6,259 nucleotides of DNA from Candidatus Krumholzibacteriia bacterium (lineage in GTDB: Bacteria > Krumholzibacteriota > Krumholzibacteriia > LZORAL124-64-63), in contig JAQULN010000187.1 of assembly GCA_028718575.1 (NCBI GenBank), forward strand, positions 1 to 6,259. The letters run 5' to 3'. Under the pieces are notes generated by a model. The model searched no databases and was not told the origin of the DNA. It saw nothing but the letters and a program-made list of their open reading frames with translations. This document shows positions 1 to 5,197 of the stretch, piece after piece. Within the stretch, counting starts at the first letter, position 1. Each line of letters opens with the position of its first letter. Position numbers and translations under genes: made by a program.

Positions 1-57
1 CGTGATAACGAATAGCAAGCAGACCAGCGCTTGCCGACGACGCACTTTGGACACCAT
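1..57 (-). CDS. Start of an unidentified exported protein, truncated at the left edge
   Basis: Only 19 codons are present, reading MVSKVRRRQALVCLLFVIT before the window ends. The pattern of a short basic stretch (Lys4, Arg6-Arg8) followed by a hydrophobic run (Ala10 to Ile18) is that of a signal peptide or a first membrane anchor, so the product is probably exported or membrane-bound. A GGGG-containing stretch a few bases before the ATG could serve as a weak ribosome binding site. An in-frame TTG four codons upstream is a less likely alternative start. A promoter-like sequence lies about 150 bases upstream, which supports a gene starting here. The function cannot be guessed from this fragment. 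The call rests on signal-like composition, and a chance open frame in GC-rich DNA is not excluded. Confidence 0.45.
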   Translation of the reverse strand, partial: MVSKVRRRQALVCLLFVIT

Positions 58-228
58 GACACCCCGCAAACGAAGCCCGCACCCTCTCGGAGTGCGATGG
101 CCATCGACAGACACCGCCCACTCGCGACGCGCGGTCCTCGCGCCGCTCTCGCGCTGCCTACCCGCCGGCCAGCAAGCACCACCGGCGCCGAAGACACGGA
201 TCATCATACCACAGCGGGGGCGGTTGCG
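58..228 (-). other. Non-coding leader between the permease gene and the left-edge gene
   Basis: No convincing gene is visible in these 171 bases. On the minus strand the stretch would be the 5' leader of the left-edge gene. It is GC-rich and contains a perfect 12-base palindrome (CGATGGCCATCG, positions 95-106) and several short CGCG-type complementary segments that could fold. I see no hairpin followed by a T tract, so there is no obvious terminator for the permease gene here. It matches no riboswitch that I recognise. Confidence 0.4.
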
Positions 229-232
229 TCAG
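203..232 (-). promoter_or_regulatory. Candidate sigma-70-type promoter with extended -10
   Basis: Reading the minus strand, the -10 element is TATGAT (positions 208-203), preceded by TGG, which gives an extended -10 (TGnTATGAT). A partial -35, CTGACG, sits 18 bases upstream at 232-227 and overlaps the stop codon of the permease gene. Five of six bases match the -10 consensus and four of six the -35. Transcription would begin near position 196 and drive the left-edge gene after a leader of about 140 bases. The call is by inspection only. Confidence 0.4.
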
Positions 233-1506
233 CCTGACCTGTCGCTCTGTGCCCTGAATCCCAGCGTGTTGACCGCGGCGGACAGGCGCGCTGGATCGAG
301 CGCTTCGCCGTGGATCTCCGCGCGGCCGGTGGCGAGGTCGACGATCACGCGGCGCACCCCGGCCTGCTCGCCGAGGATGCGCTCCACGCTCGCACGACAG
401 TGGTGGCAGGTCATGCCTTCGATCCGCAAGGTAACCGGGCGCAAGACGGCCAGATCGCCGTGGCGCGCAGATTGATCCGCCGCGCCGGTCGTGCCGGCCG
501 CAGTCGCGGCGCGACGCGGCCTGAATACCCAGACCAGGTTCACCGTCAACAGGCCGGCCCAGACGTGATCGAGCCTACCGACCGCGGCATGGTCGTGACA
601 GGCGGACAAGACGGCAATCGGCAGGTCGAGGCCGCGTACAACGGCATCGAGCAGCAAGCCGCCGCCGACCGCGCTGCCGGCGATGGTCGCCAGGTACAAG
701 ACCGTAGTGCGCCGCCCGAGAACCTTCAACAACGTGGTGATCATCGCCGCGTTGGTCGCCGGACCAGCGATTAAAAAGGCCAGCGCTGCACCAGGCGAGA
801 CCCCGGCATGAATGAATCCCGCCGCCAACGGCACCGAACCGGTGGCGCACACGTACAGCGGGATCCCGACCGCCACCATGGCGAGGATCGGCAGCAGTCC
901 GCCGCCGAGCAACCCCGACAACGAACCCGCCGGCACCAGCACCGTGATCAGCGCCGCCAGCAACAAGCCGATCACCAGCGGCCTGCCGATGTCCCGCGGC
1001 AGAGTGTCGAAGCCGTACTGCAGCGCCGACCGCAGCCGCGCCACCGGGGTTGCCGCGGCCGGCAGGATCTCGGCGACGGGCGGTGTCGTCTCCTGCCGCA
1101 CCGCCAAGTGTACGAGCGCGCCGCCCAGAATCCCCGTGAGCAGCGCCGCGACCGGGCGGAACACGGCAAAGACCGGTCCCAGGAGCGCGCCGGTCACAGC
1201 GATCGAGTCGACGCCGGTCTGCGGTGTCGAGATCAAGAAAGCGGTGGTCGCCGCGCGGCTGGCGCCATGCCGGCGTAGACTGGCGCCGACCGGGAGCACA
1301 CCGCAGGAACACAGCGGCAGCGGCACCCCGAAGAGCGAGGCTTTCCAGACCGGCGCCATACCGCGCGATCCGAGGTGTCGTTCCAGCCATCGCGCCGAGA
1401 CGTAGACCGACAACAAGCCGGCGACCAGAAACCCCAGCAAGAGCCACGGCGCCATCTGAGCCGTCACCAGCCAGAGCGCCAGCAAAAAGTCGCGCGTCAT
1501 GTCCAT
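229..1506 (-). CDS. SO_0444-family Cu/Zn efflux permease with C-terminal HMA domain
   Basis: This 425-aa inner-membrane protein should export copper and/or zinc ions, as the SO_0444-type permeases are annotated to do. The first 330 residues or so are hydrophobic, with several membrane spans. They carry the family hallmarks PLPLCSCGVLP (residues 63-72, Cys66 and Cys68), the STPQTGVDS segment (93-101), PLYVCATGSVP (216-226, Cys220) and AGPATNAA (247-254). A CHDH cluster at 303-306 near the last spans could also bind metal. After a linker of about 30 residues comes a heavy-metal-associated (HMA) domain, residues about 357-423, with the metal-binding motif GMTCHHC (Cys367, Cys370). The start ATG is preceded by only a weak GGAA; an ATG two codons later is equally possible. 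The gene lies 32 bp after the polyferredoxin gene and is probably co-transcribed with it. Cu(I) is the more likely ligand of the HMA CxxC pair, but metal specificity is not proven by sequence. Confidence 0.88.
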   Translation of the reverse strand: MDMTRDFLLALWLVTAQMAPWLLLGFLVAGLLSVYVSARWLERHLGSRGMAPVWKASLFGVPLPLCSCGVLPVGASLRRHGASRAATTAFLISTPQTGVDSIAVTGALLGPVFAVFRPVAALLTGILGGALVHLAVRQETTPPVAEILPAAATPVARLRSALQYGFDTLPRDIGRPLVIGLLLAALITVLVPAGSLSGLLGGGLLPILAMVAVGIPLYVCATGSVPLAAGFIHAGVSPGAALAFLIAGPATNAAMITTLLKVLGRRTTVLYLATIAGSAVGGGLLLDAVVRGLDLPIAVLSACHDHAAVGRLDHVWAGLLTVNLVWVFRPRRAATAAGTTGAADQSARHGDLAVLRPVTLRIEGMTCHHCRASVERILGEQAGVRRVIVDLATGRAEIHGEALDPARLSAAVNTLGFRAQSDRSG

Positions 1507-1538
1507 CGTTTCATTCCATCACATCAGCCCTGCGGCGG

Positions 1539-2591
1539 TCAGATCCGGGCGAGCCCCAAGAACGCCGCGTGCAACGCGGCCACCAGGACACTCAGCAAAC
1601 GCCGGGCCCCCGGGCTCGTCAGCCCCGGGAACGACAGTTGCAGCGCCCCGCATTCGTCCAGGCAATCACCACATAGTGTACAAGAATTGTGTGGTTTCAG
1701 CCGCCGCCAGGCCTCCCGATCCAGAGCGCCGTAGCGGCAGGTCGGGCGGCAGTGGCCGCAAGACCGGCAGGTGGGCGCGATCCGCAGGCGAAACGGCGAG
1801 ATTCGCCCCAAGCGCACCACGAGCCATCCCAGCGGACAGAAACTGGTGCAGTGCGCCAGCCAGCCCCGGCGCGCCGAGACGGCCGCCATGACGGCGACAC
1901 CGGCCAGTCCGAAACCGCCCGCCAGCGCGGCTGCAGTCGGCGGCGCGGCTCCCAGCTGCCGCAGCAGCCAGGCGGCGCCCAGCGACGCCGCGAGCAGCCC
2001 CAGACGGATGGCCTCGCGCCGGCGCGGCGACAGCGGCCGGCCCAGCGGTCGGCGCAACGCCGCTTGCTGGTCCCAGGCGCCGACGTAGCACAGCCAACTG
2101 CACCACGCCGGCCCCACCAGGACCAGGGTTGTCAGGAGCAAGCCGGCCATGAAGAAACCCTCGCCCCTATAGACCGGGCCGGCGACCACCAGCGCCGGCA
2201 CCGGCAAGTGCAGGGCGCCGGTCATCAAGCACTGCTGAACACCCGCCAGGCCCAGGACGAGCTGCGCGAAGAAAACGACCGAGAACAACAACCAGACCCG
2301 CGGCCGCCAGCGCGACCACGCCCCCGGCCGCTGCAGGGTCGCCGCCAGCCAGGCCGCGTAGCCGGCCAGCAACGCGAGCTCGATCCAGCCGGCGCCGGCA
2401 ACGAAGCGCTCCGCCAGCAGCATCGGCGGCTGCACTAGAAGTTGCACCGGCACGAGCAGGGCGAGTGTCACGAACCCCGCGGCGATCGCTAACCTCAGCC
2501 TGCCGAAGCCCTGAAGCGGCGGCACAGGCTGTGGTGCGCACGCCGTCGCAACCGGCTGCAGGGTCGGTATCAGAACGGTGTTTCGCGCCAT
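1539..2591 (-). CDS. Membrane polyferredoxin, NapH/NosR/CcoG-like 4Fe-4S protein
   Basis: This 350-aa membrane iron-sulfur protein probably passes electrons between the membrane or cytoplasm and a partner. Predicted spans lie at about residues 33-53, 68-84, 98-117, 146-162, 197-211 and 223-240, with a short hydrophobic tail at 331-348. Two ferredoxin-type motifs follow the spans: C275xxC278xxC281xxxC285 and C304xxC307xxC310xxxC314, enough for two [4Fe-4S] clusters. A second cysteine set matches the NapH/NosR/CcoG type: C164SWLC168 (without the usual following proline) and C248TSFC252P. I chose the ATG at 2591 because a GAGG lies 6 bases upstream; the ATG 14 codons earlier has no ribosome binding site. 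The neighbouring Cu/Zn permease, 32 bp downstream, suggests a role in metal redox handling, by analogy with CcoG, a CxxxCP protein reported to reduce Cu(II). An electron donor for another enzyme is the alternative. Confidence 0.82.
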   Translation of the reverse strand: MARNTVLIPTLQPVATACAPQPVPPLQGFGRLRLAIAAGFVTLALLVPVQLLVQPPMLLAERFVAGAGWIELALLAGYAAWLAATLQRPGAWSRWRPRVWLLFSVVFFAQLVLGLAGVQQCLMTGALHLPVPALVVAGPVYRGEGFFMAGLLLTTLVLVGPAWCSWLCYVGAWDQQAALRRPLGRPLSPRRREAIRLGLLAASLGAAWLLRQLGAAPPTAAALAGGFGLAGVAVMAAVSARRGWLAHCTSFCPLGWLVVRLGRISPFRLRIAPTCRSCGHCRPTCRYGALDREAWRRLKPHNSCTLCGDCLDECGALQLSFPGLTSPGARRLLSVLVAALHAAFLGLARI

Positions 2592-2595
2592 CGCG

Positions 2596-2601
2596 CACCT
2601 C
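2596..2601 (-). promoter_or_regulatory. Ribosome binding site that decides the polyferredoxin start
   Basis: The minus strand reads GAGGTG here, leaving 6 bases between GAGG and the ATG at 2591. No comparable purine-rich site precedes the upstream in-frame ATG at 2633, so the shorter protein is preferred. Confidence 0.6.
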
Positions 2602-2653
2602 GGAATCGTGTCGCCCGTCAAGACCCCGATCATCCGCGCTAACGAAGCACCAT

Positions 2654-2673
2654 GAAATGATAGTTATCAAGTC
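2654..2673. promoter_or_regulatory. AT-rich inverted repeat, possible operator/promoter of the metal module
   Basis: A perfect TGATA-GT-TATCA inverted repeat (2658-2669) is flanked by a further GA/TC pair two bases out on each side, giving 7 matching pairs of 10 over 20 bases. It lies about 65 bases upstream of the polyferredoxin ATG, in a short AT-rich patch within very GC-rich DNA. On the minus strand it includes TATCAT (2662-2657), a five-of-six match to a -10 element, though no good -35 is placed for it. The arrangement suits a repressor site over a promoter. Its arms resemble half-sites of Fur/Zur-type boxes, but the spacing does not match the classical 7-1-7 layout, so I assign no regulator. 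Confidence 0.4.
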
Positions 2674-2678
2674 CGATT

Positions 2679-3026
2679 TTACGGGCGGTAGCGCACCCGG
2701 GTGCCGAGTTCGACCGAAAGCCGGATTTCCTCGGCCGTCAGTTCCGCCGGGAACAGCGTACCGCTGATCTTGGCGCCGTAGAAACTGCAACCCGCCAGGT
2801 GAACCTGGCTGAGGTCGACTCCGCGCAGATCGGCGTCCCGCAGATAGCTGCCGCTCAGGTCGAGCCCGTCAGCGTCGAGGCCTCGCAGGTCCAGCCCGCG
2901 CAGGTCGACGCCACGCAGGTCGCAGGTGCCGCCCTGCGCCTTGCGCGCGTTGAAGCCCTTGGTGTCGTCGACCCGCAGCATCTGGTACATCGGATCTTTG
3001 GTGATGCGTGGACGTTCGGCTTTCAT
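2679..3026 (-). CDS. Small pentapeptide-repeat protein
   Basis: This 115-aa, probably cytoplasmic protein is built around twelve consecutive pentapeptides at residues 35-94 (CDLRG, VDLRG, LDLRG, LDADG, LDLSG, SYLRD, ADLRG, VDLSQ, VHLAG, CSFYG, AKISG, TLFPA). Twelve repeats make about three turns of the right-handed square beta-helix known for this fold. A 34-residue head (with DPMYQMLRVDDTKGFN) and a 21-residue charged tail (ELTAEEIRLSVELGTRVRYR) flank the repeats. From memory the whole arrangement resembles a small uncharacterised pentapeptide family common in Gammaproteobacteria. The ATG overlaps the TGA of the MFS gene as ATGA, and AAGGAGG (3038-3032) sits 5 bases before it, so translation is both coupled and independently strong. 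The 15-bp periodicity in the DNA follows from the repeats. The function is unknown. Some larger pentapeptide proteins (Qnr, MfpA) protect DNA gyrase, but this one is too short to assume that. Confidence 0.85.
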   Translation of the reverse strand: MKAERPRITKDPMYQMLRVDDTKGFNARKAQGGTCDLRGVDLRGLDLRGLDADGLDLSGSYLRDADLRGVDLSQVHLAGCSFYGAKISGTLFPAELTAEEIRLSVELGTRVRYRP

Positions 3027-4363
3027 CGCGGCCTCCTTGGCTGATTGGCGGTGACGTCCGGGGCAGGCTCCGGCTGCGCTCGACGGTCGCGGGCTTCGAC
3101 GGCCAGGGCTTGCGCACGACCCGCCGCGAGGTCCACCCGGCTGAGCAGCCATGCGCCCGAGACGAAGAAGACGAGCAGGAACAGAATGCTGAGCCGGCTC
3201 GCGCCGGCGAGTTGGCTCACGAGGGCGAAGAGCAAAGGGCCGGCGATCCCGGCGAACTTGCCGCTCATGGCGTAGAACCCGAAGAACTCGGCGCTCTTGT
3301 GCCGGGGCACCATGCTGCCGAAGAGCGAGCGGCTGAGCGCCTGGGTGCCGCCCTGGACGGTGCCCACGAGCGCCGCCAGCAAGAAGAACTGCCAGGCGAC
3401 GGTCATGAAGTAGCCCAACACGCAAATCGCGGCATAGACGCTGAGGCCGCCCATGAGCACCGGCCGGGCGCCGGCGCGCTCAGCCAGCCGCCCGCACAAC
3501 AATGTGCAAGGCACGCCGATCAGTTGGGTCAAGACCAGCGCCTGGATCATCTGCGGGGTGCCGATCCCGAGCTCACCGCCGTAGGACGTGGCCATCTTGA
3601 TGATCGTGCCGATGCCGTCATTGTAGAGCCAGTAAGCCGCGAGCATGATCAGCAGGGGGCGATAACCGCGCAGGTCGCGCCACGTGTCGCGCATCTGCGC
3701 GAAACTGCAGCGCCAGATCAGGCCGCCGGCAACGCGCGCCGCGGCCGCGGGTTCAGGCACACGCCGCCAAAAAGGCAGCGAGAACACGCTCCACCAGACC
3801 GCCACGCTGACGAAACTCAACCGGACGGCGGTCGCGACCGACGGCAGGCCGAAGGCGCCTGGCATGGTCACCCAGAGCATGTTGACGATCAGCAGCAAGC
3901 CGCCGCCCAGGTAGCCCCAGGCGTATGCCCGCGTGCTGACCGCGTGGAGATTGCCCGCGCTGGCCACGTGCGGCAGCAGCGATTCGTAGAACACGATCGA
4001 ACCGGTGAATCCGAGGCTGGCCACGGCGAACACGAAGCCGGCCAGGGGCCAGCCGCGATCGGGCAAGGCGGCAAAGGCCGCTGTCGCGACCGTACCGAGC
4101 GCCATGAACAGAGCCATCAGCTTCTTTTTCGCGCCGGTCACATCGGCCACCGCCCCCAGGACGGGGCTGAGCAGGGCGCTCGCCAGCAGCGCCAGGCCGG
4201 TTACCAGGCCCCAGCGGGCCGTCACCGCGGCGGCGGCGAGGCCGTCGGCCTCGGCGATGGCACGAAAGAACGGCGGATACAGCGCCGCCATCACCGTGCA
4301 GGCGAATGCGCTGTTGGCCCAGTCGTAGAGACACCAGGCACCGATGGCGCGGCGGTCGTCCAC
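3023..4363 (-). CDS. UMF1/Atg22-like MFS transporter
   Basis: This 446-aa inner-membrane carrier of the major facilitator superfamily has about twelve predicted spans. Features that place it in the UMF1 (Atg22-like) group are CLYDWANSAF near the N-terminus (residues 11-20), the loop GAVADVTGAKKKL (70-82) typical of MFS motif A, AYWLYNDGIGTI (243-254), and the stretch QGGTQALSRSLFGSMVP (337-353) followed by EFFGFYAMSGKFAGIAGP (359-376). The last 36 residues or so form a charged, Arg/Pro-rich cytoplasmic tail. The start is a GTG only 2 bases after the stop codon of the barrel-protein gene; there is no clear Shine-Dalgarno sequence, so translation is probably coupled. The stop overlaps the next gene's ATG. 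Yeast Atg22 exports amino acids from the vacuole, but the substrates of bacterial members are largely unknown, and I do not assign one. Confidence 0.88.
   Translation of the reverse strand: MDDRRAIGAWCLYDWANSAFACTVMAALYPPFFRAIAEADGLAAAAVTARWGLVTGLALLASALLSPVLGAVADVTGAKKKLMALFMALGTVATAAFAALPDRGWPLAGFVFAVASLGFTGSIVFYESLLPHVASAGNLHAVSTRAYAWGYLGGGLLLIVNMLWVTMPGAFGLPSVATAVRLSFVSVAVWWSVFSLPFWRRVPEPAAAARVAGGLIWRCSFAQMRDTWRDLRGYRPLLIMLAAYWLYNDGIGTIIKMATSYGGELGIGTPQMIQALVLTQLIGVPCTLLCGRLAERAGARPVLMGGLSVYAAICVLGYFMTVAWQFFLLAALVGTVQGGTQALSRSLFGSMVPRHKSAEFFGFYAMSGKFAGIAGPLLFALVSQLAGASRLSILFLLVFFVSGAWLLSRVDLAAGRAQALAVEARDRRAQPEPAPDVTANQPRRPR
3032..3038 (-). promoter_or_regulatory. Strong ribosome binding site of the pentapeptide gene, inside the MFS gene
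   Basis: The minus strand reads AAGGAGG, 5 bases before the ATG at 3026. It is embedded in the last codons of the MFS gene. It fixes the start of the 115-aa protein although the reading frame is open far upstream. Confidence 0.75.
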
Positions 4364-4365
4364 GG

Positions 4366-4896
4366 CTACCAGTAGAAGAAGCAGCCGAGTTGAGGCCAGA
4401 GCGTGACCGAGTCCTTGTCCTCTCGGTACGTGAACGCGAGGTCGAGTTGGATCGACCAGCGCTCGCCCTGGAGCCGCTCGACGCCCACGCCGAAGCCGCT
4501 GTTCCAGTTCGTGTCGCGCGCCCAGTACTCCGGAGCGCCGGTCGGCTTCTTGCGCTCCCGGCTATAACTGTAGCCGTAGCCGCCGACGAGGTACAGCCGC
4601 AGGCGGGGATCCTGCCGCAACAGGTACTGCAGTTCCAGGCCCAAGTTGTGGCGGCGGTTGTCCTCGGTATTCCAGATGCCGCCGGCTGTCTGCACTTGCA
4701 GCCACCACCAGAGCGGCCATTTGAACGCCAGGCCCGTGCCGCCGACCCGACCGACATGCACGCCGATTCCTCCTTGCAGGGGATCGTCGAGCCGGTTCCA
4801 GTCGGGAGCGGCGGCAGCCGGCGCCGCCGCGGCCGCCATCGCCGCCAGCAGCACGGCCATGGCGACGGCCGGCCGCCCTGTCGCGTGAATTCTCAT
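4366..4896 (-). CDS. Predicted outer-membrane beta-barrel protein of unknown function
   Basis: The product is 176 aa with a clear Sec-type signal peptide: Arg2 and Arg8, an alanine/leucine-rich core, and a likely cleavage after the AAAA run near residue 30, leaving PDWNRL at the mature N-terminus. The mature part of about 146 residues alternates polar and aromatic/hydrophobic residues in short stretches separated by turns rich in Gly, Asn and Asp (for example GIGVHVGRVGG, LYLVGGYGYSY, SGFGVGVERL, SIQLDLAFTY), as expected for about eight beta strands. The chain ends in GCFFYW; a terminal aromatic residue is typical of substrates of the outer-membrane assembly machinery. It has two Trp-rich spots (WPLWWWLQV at about 60-68). 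I do not recognise a named family. The ATG at 4896 follows AAGGAGG by 11 bases. It is the first gene of an operon with the MFS transporter, so a shared transport or envelope role is plausible. Confidence 0.75.
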   Translation of the reverse strand: MRIHATGRPAVAMAVLLAAMAAAAAPAAAAPDWNRLDDPLQGGIGVHVGRVGGTGLAFKWPLWWWLQVQTAGGIWNTEDNRRHNLGLELQYLLRQDPRLRLYLVGGYGYSYSRERKKPTGAPEYWARDTNWNSGFGVGVERLQGERWSIQLDLAFTYREDKDSVTLWPQLGCFFYW

Positions 4897-5131
4897 GGGA
4901 TGGTCGCCCTCCTTGGCCAAGATCACTCGGAGGCTGAACGCCCAGCCGATGGGCGCCCGCGCCGGCTCCATTCTGCCACATGACGCCCGCGTTGGCCACC
5001 GCGAGACCGTTCCCTCGCGCGGAAGCCGCGGCGGCGGCGGCGCCCGCCCGGTCGCGGCATGCCGCCGGACCCCATCAATCCACCGCGCGCGTGGGACCGC
5101 GGCAAGCGCCAAGAAGAGCCGCAAGAGCTAC
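4897..5131 (-). other. Intergenic spacer upstream of the barrel-MFS-pentapeptide operon
   Basis: I find no believable gene here. The spacer holds the candidate promoter listed separately, a GCG-rich simple stretch around 5028-5046, and a 6-bp perfect stem with a 5-base loop (CGCCCA/TGGGCG, 4939-4955) that would lie in the leader RNA. A purine-rich AAGGAGG (4914-4908) precedes the barrel-protein start by 11 bases, a slightly long but workable distance. Confidence 0.6.
4970..4998 (-). promoter_or_regulatory. Candidate promoter of the barrel-MFS-pentapeptide operon
   Basis: On the minus strand a -35-like TGGCCA (4998-4993) and a -10-like CAGAAT (4975-4970) are 17 bases apart. The -10 is preceded by TGG, which gives an extended -10. 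The -35 matches four of six consensus bases and the -10 matches four of six. Transcription would start near 4963, giving a leader of about 67 bases. It lies between the nrdJ terminator and the first gene of the operon, where a promoter is expected. Confidence 0.4.
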
Positions 5132-5163
5132 AAAAACCGGGCCGACCTTCCAGGTCGGCCCGG
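5132..5163 (-). terminator. Rho-independent terminator of the ribonucleotide reductase gene
   Basis: A perfect 12-bp GC-rich stem (5137-5148 pairing with 5152-5163) closes a 3-base loop, and on the minus strand it is followed directly by five T residues (5136-5132). It begins 35 bases after the nrdJ stop codon. It points only in the minus direction, since no T tract follows on the plus strand. It separates nrdJ from the operon downstream. Confidence 0.92.
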
Positions 5164-5197
5164 CCGGGGCATTCTGCGAGTCCGTTCGCGACCCCGT

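Noticed and set aside
2..475. Plus-strand frames of 157 and 68 codons at the left edge
   Set aside because: The composition is Arg/Pro/Thr-rich without motifs, and the longer frame runs into the HMA-encoding end of the permease. Neither has a clear ribosome binding site.
575..1447. Second minus-strand frame of 290 codons inside the permease gene
   Set aside because: It is an Arg/Gly/Ala-rich out-of-frame reading of the permease gene, with no membrane spans or motifs.
1689..2438. Plus-strand open frame of 249 codons
   Set aside because: It is antisense to the polyferredoxin, which carries unmistakable cysteine motifs. The plus-strand product is Arg/Gln/Pro-rich low-complexity sequence.
2820..2930. 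15-bp periodic repeats resembling a tandem-repeat locus
   Set aside because: They are the coding consequence of successive pentapeptides (xDLRG) and vary at synonymous positions, so they are not a separate DNA repeat element.
3008..4375. Long open frame of 455 codons on the plus strand
   Set aside because: It lies exactly opposite the MFS gene, has an Arg/Gln/His/Gly-rich composition with no recognisable motif, and is the expected antisense shadow of a GC-rich membrane-protein gene.
4939..4955. Small hairpin in the leader of the barrel gene
   Set aside because: A 6-bp stem with a 5-base loop is common by chance in such GC-rich DNA and has no T tract or known riboswitch features.
5028..5046. 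GCG-rich simple repeat
   Set aside because: It is short and imperfect, and is ordinary for the base composition. No evidence of a functional repeat.
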